NCBI GenBank assembly: GCA_003021685.1
Contig: PXRO01000002.1
Coordinates: forward strand, 1 to 53,160
DNA from: Halobacteriales archaeon QS_4_62_28
GTDB taxonomy: Archaea; Halobacteriota; Halobacteria; Halobacteriales; Haloarculaceae
Length of the DNA: 53,160 nucleotides
Direction: 5' to 3'
Below, piece after piece: positions 16,843-25,669 of this stretch. The position numbers were made by a program, and so were the translations under genes. The notes below the pieces were generated by a model. The model searched no databases. It saw nothing but the letters and a program-made list of their open reading frames with translations, and was not told where the DNA came from. Each line of letters begins with the position of its first letter. Position 1 is the first letter of the stretch.

Positions 16843-17919
16843 ATGAGCGAGCCCAGTCCCGACGTCTACGAGCAGGGTAAGGGCATGGACGCCCACAACA
16901 CGGTGATGCGCGACGTACGCTCGCGCAACGACGCGTCCTACGACCCCCGAGAGCCGACCCGCGTCTGGCTAGACGAGGACAACACGCCGGACGGCGTCTA
17001 CCAGAGCCTGACGATCGTTCTCAACACCGGCGGCTGTCGGTGGGCCCGCGCCGGTGGCTGTACGATGTGTGGCTACGTCGCCGAGAGCGTCGACGGCGGC
17101 AGCGTCGCCCACGAGGACCTGCTGGCCCAGCTCCAGCACTGCCTGGACCACGAGGCCGAGAACGCCGACGAGCAGTCGGGACTCGTCAAGATATACACCT
17201 CCGGTAGTTTCCTCGACGAGCGCGAGGTCGGCGCACAGACCCGCCGGGCCATCGCCGACACCTTCGCCGACCGGGACCGCATCGTCGTCGAGTCGCTGCC
17301 AGATTTCATCGCCAGCGAGAAGGTCGGCGATTTCGTCGAGCAGGGACTGGAGACCGACGTCGCCGTCGGTCTGGAGACGGCCACCGACCGCGTGCGCCGG
17401 GACTGTGTGAACAAGTACTTCGACTTTGTCGACTTCGAGGATGCCGCAGCGGCGGCCCGGGCCGCCGGTGGGGGTGTCAAGGCGTACCTCCTGTTGAAAC
17501 CCCCCTTCCTCACCGAAGGTGAGGCCGTCGAGGACATGAAACGGTCGGTGCGCAAGTGCGCCGACGTCGAGGGGTGTCACACGGTGTCGATGAACCCCTG
17601 TAACGTCCAGCGCTACACGATGGTCGAGGAACTGTACCACGACGGTGGCTACCGCCCGCCCTGGCTCTGGTCGGTGTGTGACGTGCTGGAATCGACTGCC
17701 GACGAGGACGTGATCGTCGTCTCGGACCCCGTTGGCCACGGGAGCGACCGCGGCCCGCACAACTGTGGCGAGTGTGACGACCGCGCCCAGCGAGCGATCA
17801 AGGACTTCGACCTGCGTCAGGACCCGAGCGTCTTCGAGCAGGTTTCGTGTGCGTGTGAAGCGACCTGGGCGGCCGTCGTCGAACGAGAACGGAGTTACTC
17901 GCTGCCGCTGGCGCGGTGA
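16843..17919 (+). CDS. raSEA: Archaeosine biosynthesis radical SAM protein RaSEA
   Basis: 358 residues from ATG 16843. An N-terminal iron-sulfur motif CRWARAGGCTMCGY (Cys65, Cys73, Cys76, CX7CX2C) is typical of this TIGR01210-like radical SAM group. Further conserved blocks: VKIYTSGSFLDEREV, VESLPDFI, VGLETATDRVRRDCVNK, LLLKPPFLTEGEA and a C-terminal cysteine cluster (HNCGECDD, VSCACEATW). RaSEA forms a complex with ArcS and converts the lysine adduct on tRNA into archaeosine. ArcS is encoded 15 kb upstream, across the sulfonate island, suggesting an interrupted neighbourhood. Confidence 0.85.
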   Translation: MSEPSPDVYEQGKGMDAHNTVMRDVRSRNDASYDPREPTRVWLDEDNTPDGVYQSLTIVLNTGGCRWARAGGCTMCGYVAESVDGGSVAHEDLLAQLQHCLDHEAENADEQSGLVKIYTSGSFLDEREVGAQTRRAIADTFADRDRIVVESLPDFIASEKVGDFVEQGLETDVAVGLETATDRVRRDCVNKYFDFVDFEDAAAAARAAGGGVKAYLLLKPPFLTEGEAVEDMKRSVRKCADVEGCHTVSMNPCNVQRYTMVEELYHDGGYRPPWLWSVCDVLESTADEDVIVVSDPVGHGSDRGPHNCGECDDRAQRAIKDFDLRQDPSVFEQVSCACEATWAAVVERERSYSLPLAR

Positions 17920-18357
17920 TGCTGTCATACGCATATACACCCGGACACGGACCATGCAACGGTTCCGCGGGCTAACCAGCCGGGAGAAATGTCTCAACCC
18001 CGAACCAGCGACGGTTACGTTGAACTATTCGTGTCCGAGTGTATAGTTCGATGCCGGCATCGTTAGCGCGTTTTGCCGTCAGGAGGTGGCAAGTGCCGTC
18101 ACGACGCGGCCGGCAGTATCCCCCCACCCGGTAGTTCCACTTTCACTCCGGTAACCGCGGCTTTTTGTTGCTGGAACACTGTAATCAGATAGGGGTCAGG
18201 ACCTTGTCACACGCTCCATGGCCCCTCGTTCCCTTCCTCTGGAGTGACGCTGTCAGTCGCGATACAGTATCTCCTCTCGAAGAAGCATCAGCTGATTTAC
18301 ATTCGAGATGGACGCTGCACAACTTATTTACTGGTTACCGGTTAGTAGTCAGCTAGT
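17920..18357. other. Intergenic, 438 bp, contains a short inverted-repeat unit
   Basis: No gene recognised. 17935-17950 (TATACACCCGGACACG) and 18030-18045 (CGTGTCCGAGTGTATA) are inverted copies with one mismatch, bracketing 111 bp that could be a tiny non-autonomous element. The last part before 18358 (ACTTATTTACTGG near 18321-18333) may be the promoter of the next gene. Confidence 0.4.
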
Positions 18358-19119
18358 ATGATCGAAGCGTCGATCCGATACCAGACGCAGGGTGACGAGT
18401 GGCTCAAACGTGTGCTGATCGGTGGAGGACTGATATGTGCCGGTCTCCTGTTTGGCATCTTCATTCTACCGCTGGCGCTGTTTTTCACCGTCAACGGGTA
18501 TATGCTCGAAGTACTGCGTCGCGTCCTCCGTGGCGAGACGACGAACCCGCCGGAATGGGGTGAACTCGCCCTCGTCGAGACCACCATCGACGGTCTGAGA
18601 CACCTGGCCGTCGTACTGCCCTACGGATTCGCCGCACTGTTGATCGCCGGACTTCCCGCCGGTCTCCTGCTCCTGATCGGTGCCATCGCCGAGAGCGGCG
18701 CGCTCGTGTTTCTCGGCGTCGCGGTCGGTGCCTTGCTGTATCTCGTGGTAGTGCTCGCACTCGCATTCGTGATGCCTGTCGCGACGGCCAACTTCGTCCG
18801 GAAAGACAGCATCGCTGCGGGTTTCGACTTCGGCGTGTTGCGCACGATCACGCCGAACAGAACGATGCTCAAGGCAGTCCTCATCGCGTTCGCGGTCAAC
18901 GTTATCATGTCCGTGATCGTGAACGTACTCGGCTTCACGATCGTCGGCCTGTTGGCCGTTCCCTTCGTCCAGTTCGTCTTCCAGTCTGCCATTTTCTACA
19001 TCTGGGCAGACGGGTTCGCCGACGCATATGAAGCGGAATACGGCGAGCCACCGATCACGCCGACTGCAGCCAGTGAGAGCGATACCGGCGCGAGTGGATC
19101 GACCGGAGAAGCGATCTGA
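18358..19119 (+). CDS. DUF4013-family membrane protein
   Basis: 253 residues. Starts MIEASIRYQTQGDEWLKRVLIGGGL, a typical DUF4013 beginning, then about five or six hydrophobic segments (22-45, 80-105, 110-140, 175-210) with the family pattern of GYMLEVLRRVLRGE and a soluble C-terminal tail rich in Thr, Ser and acidic residues. These proteins are common in haloarchaea; function unknown. It is convergent with purQ, only ten bases apart. Confidence 0.85.
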   Translation: MIEASIRYQTQGDEWLKRVLIGGGLICAGLLFGIFILPLALFFTVNGYMLEVLRRVLRGETTNPPEWGELALVETTIDGLRHLAVVLPYGFAALLIAGLPAGLLLLIGAIAESGALVFLGVAVGALLYLVVVLALAFVMPVATANFVRKDSIAAGFDFGVLRTITPNRTMLKAVLIAFAVNVIMSVIVNVLGFTIVGLLAVPFVQFVFQSAIFYIWADGFADAYEAEYGEPPITPTAASESDTGASGSTGEAI

Positions 19120-19129
19120 ACGGTGACTG

Positions 19130-19807
19130 TCACTCGGCGAAACCGCGAAGCACGCCCTGTCCGTCAACCTGTCCGAGGTCGGGAAGGGCAACGCGTTCGG
19201 GATGGGGCATCATCACGGCAATGGAGTCACGCTCGCCGGTGATCCCCGCCACGTTGTGCTTCGACCCGTTCGGGTTGGCCCCCTCGTGGACCTCGCCGTC
19301 CTCGTCGCAGTATCTGAACAGAATACGGTCCTCGTCTTCGAGTTCGTTGAGACGGTCGTCGTCGATTTCGAACCGGCCCTCGCCGTGTGCGATGGGGAAC
19401 TCGACGACCTCGCCTTCTTCGTAGGCACTCGTCCACGGCGTGTCGGCGTTCTCGACGCGGAGGTGAACCCGTTCACACTGGAAGCGAGCGCTCCGGTTCG
19501 TGGTGAACGCACCAGGGGTCAGCGACGACTCACAGCCGATCTGTGCGCCGTTACAGACGCCAAGTACCGGCACGCCCTCGCTCGCGGCCTCGCGAACTTC
19601 CTGCATGATCGGCGACCGGGCCGCCATCGCCCCGGCCCGGAGATAGTCGCCATAGGAGAACCCGCCGGGCAGCATGACACCGTCGATATCCGCCGGCAGT
19701 CCGTCCTCATGCCAGACGAGTTCGGCGTCGATGCCCAACTGTGTCAGGGCCTGGATCGAGTCTCTGTCACAGTTCGACCCGCCAAAGCGGACGACGGCGA
19801 CTGTCAT
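19130..19807 (-). CDS. purQ: Phosphoribosylformylglycinamidine synthase, glutaminase subunit PurQ
   Basis: 225 residues, class I glutamine amidotransferase. Nucleophile Cys85 in LGVCNGAQIG, oxyanion-loop MLPGGFSYGDYLRAG (45-59), and the His/Glu pair in MMPHPERV near the C-terminus. It feeds ammonia to PurL in the fourth step of purine synthesis. It overlaps purS by four bases (ATGA, 19804-19807), so both are co-translated. purL is not in the window. Confidence 0.95.
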   Translation of the reverse strand: MTVAVVRFGGSNCDRDSIQALTQLGIDAELVWHEDGLPADIDGVMLPGGFSYGDYLRAGAMAARSPIMQEVREAASEGVPVLGVCNGAQIGCESSLTPGAFTTNRSARFQCERVHLRVENADTPWTSAYEEGEVVEFPIAHGEGRFEIDDDRLNELEDEDRILFRYCDEDGEVHEGANPNGSKHNVAGITGERDSIAVMMPHPERVALPDLGQVDGQGVLRGFAE

Positions 19808-20061
19808 CCGTCGGCCCGTTCGACCGCCACCTCGTAGTCGTGGATGGTCGGGTTCGCCAGCAGTCGCTCGGCCATCTCGCTGGCTCGCTCTTCGGCCGCG
19901 TCCTCGTTCCCGGCGTCGAGGTCGATTTCGAAGCGGTCGGTCGAACGCAGGGCGTCGAGTTCGAACCCGAGCCGGTCGAGCGCACGCTTCGTCGTTTCGG
20001 CCTCGGGGTCGAGGACGCCACGCTTGAGCCGGACCGTCACGGTCGCGGTGTACGCAGTCAT
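19804..20061 (-). CDS. purS: Phosphoribosylformylglycinamidine synthase subunit PurS
   Basis: 85 residues, the usual PurS size. Begins MTAYTATVTVRLKRGVLDPE, with the family motif KRGVLDPEAETTKRALDRLGF and RLLANPTIHDYEV at the end. PurS bridges PurQ and PurL in the FGAM synthase complex. It is the first gene of the purS-purQ unit. Confidence 0.95.
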   Translation of the reverse strand: MTAYTATVTVRLKRGVLDPEAETTKRALDRLGFELDALRSTDRFEIDLDAGNEDAAEERASEMAERLLANPTIHDYEVAVERADG

Positions 20062-20135
20062 TGTGACACTGACGGTTGGGATCGGAGAAAACGCTTGCGT
20101 TCTCTGGTGCCCAGACCGTCGTTGCACCCCGACGA

Positions 20136-20816
20136 CTACTGGTGGCTGCGCGCCGTCCCGTTGATGTCGACGGAGTGCCACCCGTCAGGTTGGCCTGACA
20201 GCCCGTGACTCCGGATCTGGTGGGTGCCGTCGCGCTCGCGGAGTTCGACCTGTCCGTCGAACGTCTGAGCCACACTCTTGATCGTCCGCTCGTCCTGTGC
20301 AGCGGGGTCGACAGCACAGACGCCGAGACCGTCTACCGACTGGATACGCCCGGTGACGGTGTGGAGAAACCGGTATACCGGACGGATGTCGTCGGCGTAC
20401 ATCAACAACGGTCCCAGGGTGTACAGTCCCGTCCGAACACGCGCCGTTCCGCTCGCGTGTAACTGTTCGTACAGCTGGGAAAACGACATCCCGATCCCCG
20501 TCAGATCTGCCGGCGTCGCGACGCCGTGGATCTGCTCGCTCTCGGACTCGCTACTGTCCTGTGCGCAGTCGATGAGACACATACGCGACGGGTCGACGTT
20601 GCCGCCGATAGCCTTGAAGTCGCCGACGGCTTCGGTGGCGCTCACGTCGGCCGCGACCAGGAGTATTCCCTCTTCGGACGGCCCGGCAAGCAATCCAAGC
20701 AGTAACTGTCTGAGTCCACCCAGCGATGGCCCCGTCACCAGTATGTTCGTTCCTTCTGAAACCGGTTCGAGTGGCACCCCTTCGAACACGTAGCCTGCAT
20801 CGTTGGCTTGACTCAT
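20136..20816 (-). CDS. RecA-superfamily-like ATPase domain protein (HTR-like, haloarchaeal)
   Basis: 226 residues. The start GTNILVTGPSLGGLRQLLLGLL resembles the Walker A region of RAD55/KaiC-like proteins, but the expected GK[ST] is replaced by GPSLGGLR, so nucleotide binding is doubtful. Later segments (ILLVAADVSATEAV, LLMYADDIRPVYRFLHTVTG) follow the pattern of haloarchaeal DUF7504-type proteins that accompany sensory genes. It sits ten bases after the receiver-GAF gene on the same strand, so the two are probably one signalling operon. Function unknown. Confidence 0.65.
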   Translation of the reverse strand: MSQANDAGYVFEGVPLEPVSEGTNILVTGPSLGGLRQLLLGLLAGPSEEGILLVAADVSATEAVGDFKAIGGNVDPSRMCLIDCAQDSSESESEQIHGVATPADLTGIGMSFSQLYEQLHASGTARVRTGLYTLGPLLMYADDIRPVYRFLHTVTGRIQSVDGLGVCAVDPAAQDERTIKSVAQTFDGQVELRERDGTHQIRSHGLSGQPDGWHSVDINGTARSHQ

Positions 20817-20825
20817 ATCACACCC

Positions 20826-21719
20826 TCAGGCCGTCTCCTGTGGCAGCCGCTCGTTCAATCGCCGCCTGAGTTCCAGTTGTTCCATTGCTTCGTCGGCAAA
20901 GAGTTGCAGGTCCTGACACTCCTCGGTCGTGTAGGACCGCGTCTCGCTGTCGAGACAGCAAAGCGCCCCGATTGTTTGGCCGCCGGGCGTCGTTAACTGC
21001 GCACCCGCGTACGACCGGACATCGAGTTCTCTGAGCTGGTCGTTGCTGGCAAACCGCGGATCCTCGGTCAAGTCCTCGACCACCATGACTTCGTGTTCGA
21101 GTATCGTATGTGTACAGATCGTATCCTCGCGGGCCACTGTCTGCCAGTCTGCCCCCTCACAGGCGACGAACCGCTCTTCGTGCTCGTCGACGAGGCCTAC
21201 GAACGCCTTGTCGATATCGAAGTGGCTGACGACCAGTTTCGTCAACCGGTCGAACGTCTCGGCCGTCGTGAAATCGGTCACGTCGTATGCCGCCAGTGCT
21301 TCGAGGCGTGCCTGCTCGTCTTCGGGCACCGGATACGCGACCTGGTACCCGCCCATCGTTGCGTCCTTGATGAGTGAAACCAGTCGTTCCCTGACGCCCG
21401 GAATCGAACGCGGCAGGTACTCCACGATGTGAGATTGACTGTCTGCCGGTACGTCGGCCGGCGATGCCTCCCCGAACAGCACGACCGGACAGTCCGCGTA
21501 CGCCGCCCGAACCCGCTCTAGCACGTCGAACCCCGTCCCATCGGGTAACGTCGTCGCCGTGACTACGCAGTCGATCTCGGAACTGAGTGCCGAGGTCGCA
21601 CCACTCACCGTCGTCTCTTGAATCACCTCGAATCCTGCGGCAGAGAGGGCATCGACCGTCGCTGCCTGTTCGTCCGGATCACCGTCCACAGAGACAACAG
21701 TTGGGTGCGAGTCAACCAC
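20826..21719 (-). CDS. Pseudo-receiver plus GAF domain sensor protein
   Basis: 297 residues. Residues 1-120 form a response-regulator receiver fold (VVSVDGDPDEQAATVDAL), but the phospho-acceptor position is Ala55 (DCVVTATTLPD) instead of Asp, so it is unlikely to be phosphorylated normally. Residues 130-285 form a GAF domain with the family features DKAFVGLVDEHEERFVA, CTHTILEHEVMVVEDLTEDP and GALCCLDSETRSYT. No kinase or output DNA-binding domain. Probably senses a small ligand and works with the neighbouring ATPase-like protein; target unknown. Confidence 0.8.
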   Translation of the reverse strand: MVDSHPTVVSVDGDPDEQAATVDALSAAGFEVIQETTVSGATSALSSEIDCVVTATTLPDGTGFDVLERVRAAYADCPVVLFGEASPADVPADSQSHIVEYLPRSIPGVRERLVSLIKDATMGGYQVAYPVPEDEQARLEALAAYDVTDFTTAETFDRLTKLVVSHFDIDKAFVGLVDEHEERFVACEGADWQTVAREDTICTHTILEHEVMVVEDLTEDPRFASNDQLRELDVRSYAGAQLTTPGGQTIGALCCLDSETRSYTTEECQDLQLFADEAMEQLELRRRLNERLPQETA

Positions 21720-21788
21720 AAACTACTGTGACAACTCCACCGTCTTAGTCTTTACCGGTTGTATCATTCGACTGTAATCTGACCATCA

Positions 21789-21810
21789 AAAAGCCAACAC
21801 GAAGGCTTTT
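21789..21810. promoter_or_regulatory. Hairpin upstream of purU
   Basis: A 7-bp stem AAAAGCC (21789-21795) / GGCTTTT (21804-21810) with an 8-nt loop lies in the divergent space before purU. Terminator-like in form but positioned at a 5' end; it could be an operator or a 5' leader structure. Confidence 0.3.
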
Positions 21811-21868
21811 GACGTGTCACGACCGACCGGTGAGCAATGAGAACGGATATCGTCACGGGGTGGTGGTC

Positions 21869-22843
21869 GTGACGCGGAACCTGACCGAAATCACGGTCGT
21901 CGGCGACGACGATACCGGTCTGATCGCCGAGGTCACGTCACTGCTCTTCGAGCGCGGGATCAACATCGAGGATCTGGACCAGGCGGTCCGGGACGGCGTG
22001 TTCCGGATGACGATGCACGTCGAGACGGCGGAGATGGTCTGTACGGAAGAGAAACTCCGGACGGACCTCGACGCACTCGGTGCGGAACTGGGCGTCGACA
22101 TGCAGGTCCGGTTCCCGGCCGACCGGGAGACCCAGTCGATTGCTGTTCTCGTCACGAAGGAGAGTCACTGTCTCGAAGCGCTGTTCGAGGCGTGGGCCAG
22201 CGGCGACCTGGGTGCCGACATCGATGTCGTGATCGGCAATCACTCGGATCTGCAGCCACTGGCCGAGACGTACGACGTTCCCTTCTACGATATCGGCGAC
22301 GAGAAGGGAACGCCAGACGAGGGGGAACTGCTCGACTTGCTCTCGGAGTACGACTCGGACCTGATCGTGCTGGCTCGGTACATACGTATTCTCAGTCCGG
22401 ACGTGGTCTTCCGGTACGAGAGCCGAATCATCAACGTCCACCCGTCGCTGTTGCCGGCCTTCCCCGGCGCGTCGGCGTACATGCAGGCAATCGAAGCGGG
22501 CGTCCGGATCGCCGGCGTGACGGCCCACTACGTCACGACAGACCTCGATCAGGGGCCGATCATCACCCAGCGGGCGTTCAACGTGCCCGACGACGCCACC
22601 GAAGCGGAACTCCAGCGGCTGGGCCAGCCACTCGAAGCCGATGCGCTGCTGGAGGCCATCGAACTCCATCTGAGCGACGACGTGACGGTCCACCGCGGCC
22701 GCACGAAACTCCGCGATCCCGACGACGTGGACGCACAACTCGGTGCGCCCCGGGAACTCAACAGGGAGAACCCCGACCGTCCAGTCGACGGACTCGGGGA
22801 GGTCGTGGCAGGCGACGATTCCGAAGCCGAAGCGGACGACTAG
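21869..22843 (+). CDS. purU: Formyltetrahydrofolate deformylase-like protein (ACT + formyltransferase domains)
   Basis: 324 residues from GTG 21869, chosen because related proteins begin MTRxLTEITVxG; GTG 21830 is an alternative. N-terminal ACT domains (DDDTGLIAEVTSLLFERGIN) and a GART-type formyl-transfer core: DVVIGNHSDL (Asn), INVHPSLLPAFPGASAY (His) and TAHYVTTDLDQGPII (Asp), the catalytic trio. PurU hydrolyses 10-formyl-THF to formate and THF, supplying formate for purine synthesis in organisms using formate-dependent enzymes. Neighbours purQ, purS and purC support a purine role. An acidic tail of about 40 residues is haloarchaeal. Confidence 0.88.
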   Translation: MTRNLTEITVVGDDDTGLIAEVTSLLFERGINIEDLDQAVRDGVFRMTMHVETAEMVCTEEKLRTDLDALGAELGVDMQVRFPADRETQSIAVLVTKESHCLEALFEAWASGDLGADIDVVIGNHSDLQPLAETYDVPFYDIGDEKGTPDEGELLDLLSEYDSDLIVLARYIRILSPDVVFRYESRIINVHPSLLPAFPGASAYMQAIEAGVRIAGVTAHYVTTDLDQGPIITQRAFNVPDDATEAELQRLGQPLEADALLEAIELHLSDDVTVHRGRTKLRDPDDVDAQLGAPRELNRENPDRPVDGLGEVVAGDDSEAEADD

Positions 22844-22965
22844 GGTCGGGTAGTCTGTCTCGACGATAGATCGGTTTCGCCGATAGCATTGCACAGCAGC
22901 AGCGAGTGTTTGTGACTGCTACAACCGGTTACCGGGTCGATCACACGACGGCGTCTGGTAGTTGG

Positions 22966-23994
22966 CTACAGATCCTGGATCGTGGCGATGGCGTCGTCGA
23001 GCGCGGGGGCCTCGAACACGCTGGCCCCGATGTAGGCGTTCGTCCCGGCCGTATAGAGGTCGCTGGCCGCTCGAATCACGTGGTCGTCCAGTGGTTCGGG
23101 CCGACCGTCACAGAGCGATTTCCAGTCGGCGACGCTTGCCTCGTCGGCCCGGGCCTTGGCGTCGCTGACGGCTTCGACCCACGCTGGCTGGGTGCGCTTG
23201 TGGTGCTGGCGGATGACCTCTTTCGAGACCTGCTGGCCCTCGTAGGAAAAGCGGTTCTCGTCGAAAGTGCCCACCACGTCGGCGACGTGGATTTCGCCGT
23301 CGTAGTAAAGACACTCGATCTTGCCGTCCTCGTGCACGAGGCCGGCGTCGGCGGCTCGCTCGGTGACGACGTGGTTGACCGCACGGGCCAGTTCTTGGAG
23401 ACGGCCGATCCCCGCGAGTCCGGCAATCTCGTCGGCCTCGTCGTGGTCGAGATACCGGTCCTGCTCCTCGTATTTCGTCGAGAATTCGACGACGGGATCG
23501 TCGAGGTCGACCGCTTCGTCGGGCCACTCGTCGATACTGAGACCGTGATCGGCCGGGTCCGTTCGCTTCCGGAGCGACGATCCGACAGGGACCCGATTAC
23601 GGAAGACGATTTCCAGGGGTATCAGGTAGTTCTCGTCGGCGGCCGTGTGGTAGGTGTCGTAGTCGTAAGTCCCGTCCTCGAAGGGCAGGTCCGGAACCTG
23701 GGTGAGCGAGATGGCCATCTCCTCGGGGACCGCGCCGGCGTCCAGTGCCTCCCCCAGGTCGAGGACCGTGCCATCGACGACGACGCCCTCGTAGTGAGTC
23801 GGGATGTGATTCTCCTCCAGCAGTTCGAAGTTGAACGCACCCATCGTGCACAGCGACGCACCCTTTCGAGGGATTTCGTCGGGCATCGTTCCCCAGTCGA
23901 AGACCGAGTAGTCGTCGGTAAACACGAACGCGCCCCGCCCGAGCGTCTCCGCTGTCGCCGATTCGTCGACACGGAACTCTTTGACGCTGGTCAT
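22966..23994 (-). CDS. purC: Phosphoribosylaminoimidazole-succinocarboxamide synthase (SAICAR synthetase)
   Basis: 342 residues; haloarchaeal PurC is longer than the bacterial 240. Seen: [20 protein letters not shown] (SAICAR motif around the D-x-S-x-F/Y-D-W), [29 protein letters not shown] and [21 protein letters not shown]. Joins aspartate to CAIR in purine synthesis. Start ATG at 23992-23994 gives [11 protein letters not shown], the normal beginning. It is convergent with purU. Confidence 0.95.
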   Translation of the reverse strand: MTSVKEFRVDESATAETLGRGAFVFTDDYSVFDWGTMPDEIPRKGASLCTMGAFNFELLEENHIPTHYEGVVVDGTVLDLGEALDAGAVPEEMAISLTQVPDLPFEDGTYDYDTYHTAADENYLIPLEIVFRNRVPVGSSLRKRTDPADHGLSIDEWPDEAVDLDDPVVEFSTKYEEQDRYLDHDEADEIAGLAGIGRLQELARAVNHVVTERAADAGLVHEDGKIECLYYDGEIHVADVVGTFDENRFSYEGQQVSKEVIRQHHKRTQPAWVEAVSDAKARADEASVADWKSLCDGRPEPLDDHVIRAASDLYTAGTNAYIGASVFEAPALDDAIATIQDL

Positions 23995-24292
23995 TACTGC
24001 TGGCGTAGTCCCGGGCCGGACAAAGGCGTTTGCACTTCGAATTCGTCGGCGAGAGAACGACGACGCCACGCTGGATCGAGCAAGACACCTAACACCGGAC
24101 GGGGCGACCAGTCTCCCCGACACGCTGGTGAGCGTTCGCTCCGCGAAGGACGGGTGTCGCATCACCGGGCAACGTCCTCGGATCCAACACGTTCGACCTT
24201 CTCGTCGCTATCCCGACGAGTGTTCTTCGGAACTGATACTGGCCAGAAGCACCGGTCCCGCCACGTTTTTGCCCGCCTACACCTATCGACAG
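23995..24292. other. Divergent region between purC and cofH
   Basis: 298 nt with no gene that I can support; long open frames crossing it are GC-rich shadows. It must hold both promoters; CACGTTTTTGCC at about 24262-24273 is a weak T-rich candidate before cofH. Confidence 0.35.
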
Positions 24293-25651
24293 ATGATGCC
24301 GGACGCCTTCGACGCAGCGACGAACGTCCCGCGGGGCGAGTTCGATTTCACACATCGCCCCAGTACGGACCAGTCCTTCGAGAACGCGCTGGCGAAGGCA
24401 CGCGACGGCCTGGGCCTCTCGGTCGACGATGCAATCGAACTCCTGACCACGGGCACCGATACCGAGGGGGTCGACCCACGGCGCAAGGAGCAGGTGCTGG
24501 AGGCCGCCGACCGGCGACGGGCCGAGGTCGTCGGCGAGGAAGTCACGTTCGTCGCCAATCTCAACAACAACGTGACGACGGCCTGCAACACGGGCTGTCT
24601 GTTCTGCAATTTCAAGGACCGTTCGGAGCGATTCCGCACGGCCAGCGACGAGGACCACGGCGGGTTCACGAAGACGCCCGCCGAGTCCCGGGCGGTCGTC
24701 GAGGACGCCATCGAGATGGGGATCTACGAGGTCTGTTCGGTTTCCGGTCTCCACCCGGCCTTCGCCCTCGACGCCGAACACCGGGAGATCCTCGAAGCGA
24801 GCAACCGCGGGGACCTGAACTACCGCCCGCCCGCGGAATACGATACCGATCCGGGCAACTACTGCGAGCAACTGCGCGCGATGAACGTCGGGGACGTGCA
24901 CCTGCACTCTATCACACCGGAGGAAGCCTACCACGCCCGTCGAGGGACCGACTGGGACTACGAGGAAGTGTACGGTCGCCTGCAGGACGCAGGGCTCGAC
25001 AGCGTCCCGGGGACGGCCGCCGAGATTCTCGTCGACGAAGTTCGGGACGTGATCTGTCCGGGCAAGATTCGCAGCGACGAGTGGGTCGAGGCGATGACCG
25101 CTGCCGCAAACGTCGGTCTCGATACGACCGCGACGATCATGTACGGCCACGTCGACAACGAGGCCCACCGCGCGCTGCACTTGCAGCGGATTCGCGAACT
25201 CCAGGCCGAAACCGGCGCGATCACGGAGTTCGTCCCCCTCTCGTTCGTCCACGAAGAGACACCACTGTACGAGGAGAGAATGGTCGACAGCGGCGCGACG
25301 CCTGCCGAAGACGAACTGATGATCGCCGTCTCGCGGCTCTTTCTCGACAATATCGACCACATTCAGTCCTCGTGGGTCAAGTACGGCGACACCGGCGGCC
25401 TGAAGATGCTCACCTGTGGGGCCGACGACTTCATGGGGACGATTCTCTCCGAAGAGATCACGAAACGGGCCGGCGGCGACTACGGGCAGATGCGCACCGT
25501 CCAGGAATACGTCGACATGATCACGGCCATCGGTCGGGTACCAGTCGAACGCTCGACTGACTACCGACAGTGCCGCCGGATCGACCCCGACGACCCACCG
25601 TTCGGGCCGATGCTCGGCCCCCGTGCCGACGGCACACCGATGCTGGAGTAA
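24293..25651 (+). CDS. cofH: FO synthase subunit CofH (5-amino-6-(D-ribitylamino)uracil-tyrosine transferase)
   Basis: 452 residues; starts with tandem ATG codons (24293 or 24296). Radical SAM cysteines CNTGCLFC at residues 98-105 (CX3CX2C). Further CofH features: FVANLNNNVTTACN, EVCSVSGLHP, DVHLHSITPEEAYHARRGTD, SVPGTAAEILVDEVR, TTATIMYGH, and ITEFVPLSFVHEETPL. CofH and CofG together make FO, the deazaflavin core of coenzyme F420; CofG and CofC are encoded just downstream on the other strand. The N-terminus is longer than most CofH. Confidence 0.93.
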   Translation: MMPDAFDAATNVPRGEFDFTHRPSTDQSFENALAKARDGLGLSVDDAIELLTTGTDTEGVDPRRKEQVLEAADRRRAEVVGEEVTFVANLNNNVTTACNTGCLFCNFKDRSERFRTASDEDHGGFTKTPAESRAVVEDAIEMGIYEVCSVSGLHPAFALDAEHREILEASNRGDLNYRPPAEYDTDPGNYCEQLRAMNVGDVHLHSITPEEAYHARRGTDWDYEEVYGRLQDAGLDSVPGTAAEILVDEVRDVICPGKIRSDEWVEAMTAAANVGLDTTATIMYGHVDNEAHRALHLQRIRELQAETGAITEFVPLSFVHEETPLYEERMVDSGATPAEDELMIAVSRLFLDNIDHIQSSWVKYGDTGGLKMLTCGADDFMGTILSEEITKRAGGDYGQMRTVQEYVDMITAIGRVPVERSTDYRQCRRIDPDDPPFGPMLGPRADGTPMLE

Positions 25652-25669
25652 CTCGGATGTCCCTCGACG

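Noticed and set aside
15008..16843. 611-residue minus-strand frame opposite aglM
   Set aside because: Shadow of a well-supported enzyme gene; no domain and biased composition.
22906..25560. 884-residue plus-strand frame across purC and cofH
   Set aside because: Crosses antisense to purC and out of frame with cofH; Arg-rich artefact of high GC.
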